Source of the DNA: Mesorhizobium sp. WSM2240
Lineage (GTDB): Bacteria; Pseudomonadota; Alphaproteobacteria; Rhizobiales; Rhizobiaceae
DNA length: 64,000 nt
Assembly (NCBI RefSeq): GCF_040438645.1
Contig: NZ_CP159253.1
Location: forward strand, 868,001-932,000
Direction of reading: 5' to 3'
Shown here: positions 57,441-64,000 of the stretch, piece by piece
Layout of the letters: each line of letters opens with the position of its first letter
Numbering within the stretch: the stretch's first letter is position 1
The notes under the pieces: generated by a model
Seen by the model: the letters and a program-made list of their open reading frames with translations, nothing else
The model's database searches: none
Told to the model about the DNA's origin: nothing
Translations under genes and position numbers: made by a program

Positions 57441-58136
57441 ATGCTGAGAGCTCTCATCCAATCCGTCTCCCTGCACGTTTTGAGACTTCTGTGTGCGGGG
57501 TTTTTTCTAGCCACCGGAATCCACGGAACTCTCGGGGTCCCTTTATCGCTCTCCAAGACACCTTACAGGTATACGGTTCTCGATCAGGATCTCTCTACCG
57601 CGCTGCAGGAATTCGGCAACAACATGAATATCCGGGTCAATATTAGCGCTGAGGTGAAGGGACGGATTCGCGGGAGCATGCCGGGTTTGCCACCGCGCGA
57701 GTTCCTCGACCGCTTGGCCAACCTGTACGGTCTGCAATGGTACTTCGATGGGCTTGTCCTCTACGTGTCATCCGCAAAAGAATCGCAAACTCGCATGCTG
57801 GTGTTGACTTCGATTCGCTTCAATGCGCTCAAGGAGGCCCTTGACGAGCTTGAGATCTCCGATAATCGCTACGTCGTGAGACCCGCGCCGGGAGATGGCC
57901 TCGTTTTGGTTTCCGGTCCGCCGCGCTTCACCGCGCTCGTGGAGCAGACGTTCAACGGTCTCGTCGCGGAAGCACAGGCGCGCATGCCTGAAACGCCGCC
58001 AAGGGAATCGGTCCTAACACTGTTTCGGGGCTCCTCCACCATGGTCGTCCGCAACGGATTTCCTGAAGCCGCTTATTCGTCCGATGTGCCGCAGCAGGAT
58101 GGTGTTGGCGGGAAGCCAGAGCCACGCCAAAAATGA
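57441..58136 (+). CDS. nolW: NolW/RhcC1, secretin N-domain protein, intact copy
   Basis: 231 residues from the ATG at 57441. A signal peptide (MLRALIQSVSLHVLRLLCAG followed by FFLATGIHG) leads into the secretin N0/N1 domains (PYRYTVLDQDLSTALQEFGN, VKGRIRGSMPGLPPREFLDR, ALDELEISDNRYVVRPAPGD). In rhizobia the secretin is split in two genes: rhcC1 gives the periplasmic N-domains and rhcC2 (not in this window) the outer-membrane barrel. With the T-run of six Ts this copy keeps frame, unlike copy 1, so it is likely the working gene. nopX follows on the same strand. Confidence 0.95.
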   Translation: MLRALIQSVSLHVLRLLCAGFFLATGIHGTLGVPLSLSKTPYRYTVLDQDLSTALQEFGNNMNIRVNISAEVKGRIRGSMPGLPPREFLDRLANLYGLQWYFDGLVLYVSSAKESQTRMLVLTSIRFNALKEALDELEISDNRYVVRPAPGDGLVLVSGPPRFTALVEQTFNGLVAEAQARMPETPPRESVLTLFRGSSTMVVRNGFPEAAYSSDVPQQDGVGGKPEPRQK

Positions 58137-58203
58137 AATCTGCGGTCGCAGCTTCGGGACAAATCATCACCGCGGCCACGTCAAGTTGTGAATTCTTCTG
58201 AAC

Positions 58204-58228
58204 TCGTCAGTTTGCCGAAAGCTCAACC
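58204..58228 (+). promoter_or_regulatory. tts box of nopX
   Basis: TCGTCAGTTTGCCGAAAGCT with CAACC, identical to the box at 49310. About 205 bases before the nopX start. Confidence 0.92.
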
Positions 58229-58431
58229 GCCCATGGTGAGGGCCGGCAGCTTCAGCGATATCTCCGGCCATTGTGCTGGATTTGCACTTGGAGCTGGCGC
58301 AGACGAGGCAATTTGAAGCAAAGCAGGGGTTTTCGTCCCGGCCGAGTTCGGAACTGTCAAAGCACGTGCACACAAGAGTTTCCTGAGGGGCTCTTGCGCG
58401 GATTTTCAACATCACGTTTGAGGATATATTG

Positions 58432-60639
58432 ATGTCGGATTTATTGTCCATTATCGCTAATCGCGTACCGCCCGGACAGCTAGCGAAAGCTTTGATGCCG
58501 CCTCAGCAAAGCGCATCGGCCTTCGAAGTAATGCTGGGCAACTGCACGCTCAAACACTTCGGGCTGCTCCCAGGTCCCGTGCCAAGTTCGAGAATCACTT
58601 GGAACGGCGGCTTGCTGACACAGGCCGAACTGCAGATCGTGGCGGTGCTGAACCGTCACAAGGACCAAATGCCTCTCAGTTGGCATTCGCTGGCGGACAA
58701 AGCCAATGATCCCTCCACACCACCAGATCTGAGAGAGGCGATCGAGGGACTGCAGCGGGCCCCAGAACTTTTCCATGCAATCGGCTCCCAAGGCGATGGC
58801 CGCTGTGGCGGTAAGATCACGGCGAAGGATTTATCTGGATTCTCTGGCCATCACTCACAAGTTGCCGCATTTCAGGGCCAGCAGGCGCAAAGCTACGTGC
58901 AGAATTACGTCCCATCCGACAGTACTGCAAACACGCAGCCGTCGGTCATGACCCGGAACGATGCATTGCGCGAGCTTTACCGGTATTCCGAAAACCTACC
59001 CAAGAACCTGAGTCTGGCTGGTTTTAAGCAGATCGTCGAAGGTGGCGCAAAAACCGGCAAATGTCCGCCGCAGGTCATTGCGGCGGCTCAGTACTTCGTC
59101 AACCACTCGAATGAATGGAAGCAGTTTGCATCGGGCTGCACACATGGTTTCAAATTTCCGCTTGCATCGGACGGCACACATGAACTCAAACTTCCGGGCA
59201 GCACACATGGATTCAAACTTCCGCTGTGCGGCGATTCGGTCCACAAAGAGGATTTTCTCAAGGCCGCTTCATCGTCGATGAGCCTTACGCAATACGAGCA
59301 AAATACACTTAAGACCATCAATAGTAATCAGCGCGCCTTTTTTGGGACCGGTGTCCTGACTCGTGACAAGCTCGCGAGCATGGCAAAAGACGAGAGCCTC
59401 AGTCCGAAAGTACGGCAGGCCGCCTCGCAGCTGCTTTCCGATCCTCTGCTGTTCAGTCTACTAAACAATTCGATTACGGGCTATAAAACCCACAACTCGT
59501 TTTTCGACTTCGGCGGGGGACACACGGTCGATTCCGGCAACATCAGCAAAAAAGACTTTGCCCGCTTCTACAACGGTATGTCGTCAGCCAACCGCACCGT
59601 TCAGCAGCCAAAGACCCATACGCCCGAAACCGCTGGGGAACAGCAAGCCGTCGCGGACATGATGATGGGCCGGGCCGACCAACCTGATATCAAGTCAGCC
59701 AAGAAAAACGGCGGGGCCTTCATCCACGCAGTCGACAAAGTGCTCAAAATAGCCGTGCCAGTGCTTGATTGGGCTGCGACGGCTGTCGGCTTATTGAGCT
59801 TCGTTCCGGTCCTGGGCCAAGTGGCCGATGCCGTGTCGATGGGGCTTGCGTGCCAGGCGCAAGCGCTAAATCTTGTCCGCACAGCCATTACAGGAGGCAA
59901 TATGAAGCAGGCGCTCCTAGAAGCTGGTATCAATATCGGAGCGCAGGCGCTCAGCCTTGTCGCGGGCCCCCAGGTCAAGCTTGCAATTCGCAACGGTCTC
60001 GTGAAGAAGGCGCTGGAAGAGGCCGCCAGCGCCGGGATCGATCTCCCGATTTCCATGGCGCAAGGCTACGCACAAGATTATTTGCACAACCTGCAAGCAC
60101 GCGTTGCGGCCGAACCTGTGCAAGTGGCCGGCCTGCCCAGCGACCATGTGGATAACCTGCAACCGCGGCTCGCGGCCGGAGCCGTGCAAGCGGCGGGTCT
60201 CCCCAGCGACCATGTGGACAACCTGCAACCGCGCCTCGCGGCCGGAGCCGTGCAGGCGGCGGGTCTCCCCAGCGACCATTTGTACGATCTGGAACCGCGC
60301 CTTGCGGCCGGAGCCGTGCAGGCGTTGGGCCTCCGCAGCGACCATTTGTACGATCTGGAACCGCGCCTTGCGGCCGGAGCCGTGCAGGCGTTGGGCCTCC
60401 GCAGCGACCATTTGTACGATCTGGAACCGCGCCTTGCGGCCGGAGCCGTGCAGGCGTTGGGCCTCCGCAGCGACCATTTGTACGATCTGGAACCGCGCCT
60501 TGCGGCCGGAGCCGTGCAGGCGTTGGGCCTCCCCAGCGACCATATGTACAACTTGGAACCGCGCCTTGCGGCCGGAGCTGTGCAAGCGGCCAGCCTCTCC
60601 AGCCAGATGGGCATGCCAATATACCAGAAGGTGGCCTGA
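58432..60639 (+). CDS. nopX: NopX, type III translocon protein (HrpF family) with C-terminal repeat array
   Basis: 735 residues from the ATG at 58432, preceded by GAGGATATATT. Typical NopX/HrpF features: the start MSDLLSIIANRVPPGQLAKA, repeats with LTRDKLASMAKDESLSPKVR and ITAKDLSGF, and two hydrophobic stretches (VLDWAATAVGLLSFVPVLGQ, ALLEAGINIGAQALSLVAGP, about residues 440-510) that insert into the host membrane. A segment near 230-265 repeats THGFKFPL-type units three times. The last 180 residues are eight 22-residue repeats. Located behind nolW and its own tts box as in Sinorhizobium. The repeat tail is the unusual part. Confidence 0.93.
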   Translation: MSDLLSIIANRVPPGQLAKALMPPQQSASAFEVMLGNCTLKHFGLLPGPVPSSRITWNGGLLTQAELQIVAVLNRHKDQMPLSWHSLADKANDPSTPPDLREAIEGLQRAPELFHAIGSQGDGRCGGKITAKDLSGFSGHHSQVAAFQGQQAQSYVQNYVPSDSTANTQPSVMTRNDALRELYRYSENLPKNLSLAGFKQIVEGGAKTGKCPPQVIAAAQYFVNHSNEWKQFASGCTHGFKFPLASDGTHELKLPGSTHGFKLPLCGDSVHKEDFLKAASSSMSLTQYEQNTLKTINSNQRAFFGTGVLTRDKLASMAKDESLSPKVRQAASQLLSDPLLFSLLNNSITGYKTHNSFFDFGGGHTVDSGNISKKDFARFYNGMSSANRTVQQPKTHTPETAGEQQAVADMMMGRADQPDIKSAKKNGGAFIHAVDKVLKIAVPVLDWAATAVGLLSFVPVLGQVADAVSMGLACQAQALNLVRTAITGGNMKQALLEAGINIGAQALSLVAGPQVKLAIRNGLVKKALEEAASAGIDLPISMAQGYAQDYLHNLQARVAAEPVQVAGLPSDHVDNLQPRLAAGAVQAAGLPSDHVDNLQPRLAAGAVQAAGLPSDHLYDLEPRLAAGAVQALGLRSDHLYDLEPRLAAGAVQALGLRSDHLYDLEPRLAAGAVQALGLRSDHLYDLEPRLAAGAVQALGLPSDHMYNLEPRLAAGAVQAASLSSQMGMPIYQKVA
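60088..60606 (+). repeat. Eight tandem 66-bp repeats in nopX
   Basis: Each unit encodes about 22 residues (DLEPRLAAGAVQALGLRSDH type). The four central units are nearly identical in DNA; the outer ones are more diverged. This also creates long open antisense frames. Confidence 0.95.
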
Positions 60640-61429
60640 CAACAAATGTGCGACTTCCTCGCCACGCTTCATCGCTCTATCGATCACCTTGCGAGAAACC
60701 TTTGCCTTTCCGCGCGTAGATTGAGCAGGCGTGCCTGCGGTCAGTTCGCAGCAGGCCGGGTCTTAATCCGCTGATTGTTCGGCCTTGACGTCGTCTTCAC
60801 ACTTAGCCTGTGAAAGGTGAGAACGGCTCGAAAAGAACACCCGGAAAAGAGCGGTCATGTTGACCAGTTGGGCGCGGCACCCGGGCGCCAGTGCTTCACC
60901 GGCATAGGCTCCACCGGCCCGCAACATGGGCCGGTGGAGCGCGGCGATGCAGCCGCACCATCGGCACGACCGGCCAAGATCAAGATCGCTTAGCTAATTG
61001 AGCCGCCGCCGTCGGTTCACGCGCCCGCCAATGAAGAATGTGATTTTTCATGGAATGGGGACTCTGACGCATGTGTGGACGTATATGGACCCCGCCCGAT
61101 TGCAACAGGTTGGCTGAATCCGGTTGATGGTCACAACTGCTGACGTATATCCGGCTTCCTCATGCGGCTCGATGTTCAGCGCCGCGAGCCTCGATGGGTT
61201 TTCGCCCGCTTCCACCTCAACGGCCCCCAGACATCGGCCGAAGCCGTGCCGGTCCACACACCAGGTTCGGGAAGCGACGGGGTGAGCGTTTCGCCATCTC
61301 CTGCCATTTGGCTGCAATTGCCGAGGTGGAATCTCCTTCTCGCTCTCCAGGGAGCGTCAGGCTGCTTTCACCGACAGGTCCGGTTGATAGGCCGCATGAC
61401 CCGAGAGCATTGACCAGACGATCCTCGCA
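60640..61429. other. Stretch without clear gene
   Basis: 60640-61150 holds no recognisable gene. 61150-61429 probably carries the worn N-terminal part of the IS1595 relic. Confidence 0.45.
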
Positions 61430-61660
61430 TTGAAGCTTCCAGAGGCCATCTCCGCGCGCAGGGCCGATATGGTGCTCGAGGGCGAGGTAGAGATCGACGG
61501 CAAGTACGCCGGCGGTCACACCGGTCCGGAGAACAAGGCACGAGCCTGCCAGCCTTCGTCTTTGCCTCGTCAGACCATATTGGTCGTCAAGTGCTATCAG
61601 CGTGGCTTGGCCGAGCTTGTCCATAGCGATTTCGCTCACTGCCGCAGCTGGCGACGACAT
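61430..61660 (+). pseudogene. IS1595-family transposase fragment
   Basis: MVLEGEVEIDGKYAGGHTGP, with PRQTILVV further on, is the centre of IS1595/ISXO2-like DDE transposases (EIDG with the first Asp). The rest is decayed. Confidence 0.8.
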
Positions 61661-61742
61661 TGATAAGGGCTTCGTAATCCCCGGACGACTGGCGAAATAA
61701 GGTGAACGCGATGCGACTCCAGGTTGACCGAGGTCAGGTTTA

Positions 61743-61766
61743 CGTCAGCTGTATATGTTAGATGCC
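61743..61766 (+). promoter_or_regulatory. Possible degenerate tts box
   Basis: CGTCAGCTGTATATGTTAGA keeps the first half of the tts box; the central TCG and second half are weak. About 190 bases before the SKWP-type gene. Confidence 0.4.
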
Positions 61767-61953
61767 AAGGCGCGCACTGTTATGCAAAAAATGACGATCC
61801 GCACTTGCTGGTTGTGGCGGACACGTGTCGTCGTCGGCGCAGCGTCAGGAGCTCCGCTCTGCGGTGTCGAAACAACGCGGTTGAGGCGCCGCGGCGGTCC
61901 GTGTGTGCCAAGCTTTGCATCGGCGCATTTTCGCCTAGCATAGGAGACGGATT

Positions 61954-64000
61954 TTGACGGGAGTTGGCCGGCGTTTGAATGCGCCCAGCGGATCAGGCAC
62001 GCGCTGGTCCCGTGCTGAATCAGATCATGGCAGTGGAAAAGATGGCTCGACGTTCAGTTCTGTCGTGCAGGGCTTGCGCTCTGACGATCGACAAGGATCG
62101 TCCTCCGCTCAAAGGCCACCTTCGGCCGGCGATGTCGGGGGCCGCACGTCGGCCGATCCCTCCGTTATTGCTCGTGACGGCCAGCCCGGAATTCGCGACT
62201 TGCCGCATCGGGGCGCGACAAGTCGGGACGAAAGTTCGGCGCGTTCCGGCGCCGAGGGCCGCAGTGCCGATCAGTCCAGGAGTTCACAACAACGTCCTCC
62301 TTCGTCGCGCAGGCAATCCGTGTCCGGCCTGGAGCGCCGACCAAAAAGGCGGCGCCTGGATGATGTAGCCCCGCACAGCGTGCAAACTGCAATCTCAGAA
62401 GAACAATCCAACGAAGCTCTGCACGCGATTTATTACGCCCATGATATCGTGGGATTCTCACGCGCAGTTGTGGAGCATGACAGACGGCTGCAGGGGGCAA
62501 GCGACGAGATCCATGCAGCCTTCGTGCAGAAGGCCGCCGCCCAGTTCAGAAATCAATTTGTCACACGCTTCGAGGACGATATCCGCCGCGGGAAGTCATG
62601 GGGCTACGCCACCGCATGCAACGCGGTGAGTCGCACGGCCGGAGGTCAGGAAGGTGTCGAAGCTTGCAAGGCGATGGCAGCTGGGGTGTCGCAGCTTCGT
62701 GATGCATTAATGCGCGAAGTCGACCCCAAAGCCCTTTCGCTCTTCGCGGTATCATTTGGTCGGCATCCGCAGTCGAGGACATGCCGCAGTGGAACAATCA
62801 GAATCGCCGAATTTTGCCGCGATGAGGGCAGGGCACTTGGGGCGCTGAACAGTCAAAGTCTGTCGTTGCTGGTGAACGGTTTCAGCAAGTGGACGGAGCG
62901 GCCAGAAACTCGTGAGGGTACGGAAGCCGTCGCCAATGAGGTCTGTCGTCGCGCCGAACGGCGCTTCCGGCTCTCTGATTTTAAGCAGCAGGAGCTGACG
63001 AACCTTGTAAACGGTTTCAGCAAATGGCCGGAACAGGCGGCGTTTCGCGAAGCCGCAGGCGCCATAGCCGGTGAGGTCCTCCGTCGTGACCACCGTGCCC
63101 GGCTGTCTGATTCTACTCCGCAGGAGCTGGCGAACCTTGTGAACGGTTTCAGCAAGTGGCCAGAAGAGGAGTGGTCTCGCCAAGCCACCGGAGCGATCGC
63201 TGGTGAGGTCGGCCGCCGCGCCGCCCGCGGCGGGTTCGGGCTCTCTGCCTTTAATCACCAGGACCTGGCGAACTTGGTGAACGGTTTTAGCAAATGGCCG
63301 GATGGGGCGGTCTATCGCCAAGCCACAGCCAGAATCGCCACAGAACTCTCTCGCCGCGCCGGCGAACAAGGGCTCTTTCATTTTACTCCACAGGAGCTGG
63401 CCAACCTAGTGAACGGGTTCGGCAAATGCCCGGACGATGCGGACTATTATCAAGCCACGGTCGCGATCGCCAGTGAGGTCATTCGCCGCCGCACCCGACT
63501 CTCTGATTTTAATCACCAGGACTTGGTGAACCTAGTGAACGGTTTCAGCAAGTTGCCACAACAGACGGACTGTCGCGATGCGACACGCGCGATCGCCGGT
63601 GAGGTCTTTAGCCGCGCCGACCAGTTCTCTCATCTTACTCAGCAGGCGCTGGCGACATTGGTGAATGGTTTCAGCAAGTGGCCGGAAGAGGCGGCGTCTC
63701 GCCAAGTCACAGTCGCGATCGCCGGTGAGGTCAGTCGCCGCGCCGCGCGCGGCGAGTTCGGGCTCTCTGAATTTAATTCCCAGGACTTGGTGCACCTGGT
63801 GAACGGTTTTAGCAAATGGCCGGAAGAGGCGGGGTCTCAGCAAGCCACAGTCGCGATAGCCAGCGAGGTCATTCACCGCGTCGACCGGCTCTCTGGGATT
63901 GATCCGCAGGGATTGGCAAACCTGGTGAACGGCTTTAGCAAGTGGCCGGAAGCTGCGGCATCTCGCCATGCCACGGGTGCGATCGCCAGCGAGGTCGTTC
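61954..64000 (+). CDS. SKWP-repeat type III effector, 3' end outside window
   Basis: At least 682 codons without a stop, from a TTG at 61954 preceded by TAGGAGACGGA; the frame has a stop at 61936-61938, and the start MTGVGRRLNAPSGSG resembles that of the effector at 32508. Residues 1-140 are disordered and rich in Ser, Arg and Gly (secretion signal). From about residue 300 come at least nine repeats of 41-46 residues with the motif LVNGFSKWPE followed by an AIAGEV helix. This is the signature of SKWP (RipS) effectors of Ralstonia and of a very large Mesorhizobium loti type III protein; the repeats form alpha-helical HEAT/armadillo-like solenoids. Function in the plant is unknown. Confidence 0.88.
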   Translation, partial: MTGVGRRLNAPSGSGTRWSRAESDHGSGKDGSTFSSVVQGLRSDDRQGSSSAQRPPSAGDVGGRTSADPSVIARDGQPGIRDLPHRGATSRDESSARSGAEGRSADQSRSSQQRPPSSRRQSVSGLERRPKRRRLDDVAPHSVQTAISEEQSNEALHAIYYAHDIVGFSRAVVEHDRRLQGASDEIHAAFVQKAAAQFRNQFVTRFEDDIRRGKSWGYATACNAVSRTAGGQEGVEACKAMAAGVSQLRDALMREVDPKALSLFAVSFGRHPQSRTCRSGTIRIAEFCRDEGRALGALNSQSLSLLVNGFSKWTERPETREGTEAVANEVCRRAERRFRLSDFKQQELTNLVNGFSKWPEQAAFREAAGAIAGEVLRRDHRARLSDSTPQELANLVNGFSKWPEEEWSRQATGAIAGEVGRRAARGGFGLSAFNHQDLANLVNGFSKWPDGAVYRQATARIATELSRRAGEQGLFHFTPQELANLVNGFGKCPDDADYYQATVAIASEVIRRRTRLSDFNHQDLVNLVNGFSKLPQQTDCRDATRAIAGEVFSRADQFSHLTQQALATLVNGFSKWPEEAASRQVTVAIAGEVSRRAARGEFGLSEFNSQDLVHLVNGFSKWPEEAGSQQATVAIASEVIHRVDRLSGIDPQGLANLVNGFSKWPEAAASRHATGAIASEVV

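Larger units (their letters stand above)
56307..58350. repeat. Second copy of the 2-kb duplicated block
   Basis: Copies rhcJ (partly), nolB, nolW and the tts box from 47318-49456. The left end is scrambled: a 47-base nolU piece is joined directly to an internal rhcJ site. Differences: two extra bases in rhcJ near 56365, a 108-base deletion in rhcJ near 56610, one base change in nolB, one extra T in nolW. Confidence 0.95.

Noticed and set aside
59917..60724. Four long open frames on both strands over the nopX repeats
   Set aside because: The 66-bp repeat length is a multiple of three, so any frame without a stop in one unit stays open across the array. The NopX frame alone has family support.
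1..64000. tRNA, rRNA or attachment-site sequences of the island
   Set aside because: I found no stretch that folds or reads as a tRNA or rRNA, and no gene-end duplication marking an att site in this window.

Overview
The window reads as part of a rhizobial symbiosis island, most likely from Mesorhizobium or a close relative. It carries nodulation genes (nodA, a relic of nodB, nodF, nodE, nodG) behind a recognisable nod box. It also carries most of a rhizobial (Rhc) type III secretion system and at least six type III effector genes, most of them behind tts-box-like promoters. These lie in a dense litter of broken insertion sequences. The genus assignment is inference from gene content; no rRNA, tRNA or replication gene is present to anchor it.

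Left part (1-13.5 kb): a cut-off TlpA-like thioredoxin gene, about 1.7 kb without a convincing gene, then a tts box driving a large NopD/XopD-type C48 (SUMO-protease-like) effector with two kinds of internal repeat. After it come an IS3-family element with perfect 20-bp inverted repeats but broken reading frames, a ProQ/FinO RNA-chaperone gene, an odd fused pair of M16 peptidases and a membrane protein of the DUF418/acyltransferase type. Next (13.8-20.4 kb): a HxlR regulator next to a truncated oxidoreductase gene, nodG, then nodE-nodF-(nodB relic)-nodA all on the minus strand below a nod box, and a SyrB-like regulator.

From 22.1 to 32.0 kb the two halves of one split insertion sequence enclose other IS fragments and the minus-strand operon nopC-nopA-y4yQ(sctD)-rhcV(sctV)-y4yS. 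An intrinsic terminator after nopA probably lets the pilin genes be made in excess. From 32.3 to 36.3 kb lie a 776-residue candidate effector and nopP, each with its own tts box. A cluster of IS and recombinase debris follows (36.6-39.9 kb).

The core secretion operon runs on the minus strand from 48.4 to 40.0 kb: nolB(nopB)-rhcJ-nolU-rhcL-rhcN-y4yJ-rhcQ-rhcR-rhcS-rhcT-rhcU, mostly with overlapping stops and starts. Divergent from it is nolW/rhcC1 (secretin part), followed by a second nopP-like gene. A second C48 effector (51.5-54.1 kb) comes next.

A 2-kb block (rhcJ fragment-nolB-nolW-tts box) is then repeated at 56.3-58.35 kb. In the first copy nolW has lost one T in a T-run, so its signal peptide is out of frame. 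In the second copy nolW is intact but rhcJ is broken. The tts box ending the first copy stands before nopP2 and the one ending the second copy before nopX, whose product ends in eight 22-residue repeats. The window closes inside a large effector gene with at least nine SKWP-type repeats, starting at a TTG codon.

The regulator ttsI, the second secretin part rhcC2, nodC and nodD are not in this window. Functional wiring inferred: flavonoid/NodD activates the nod box; TtsI activates the tts boxes; the Rhc machine exports pilus (NopA/NopB), translocon (NopX) and effectors (NopP-like, C48 proteases, SKWP-like).
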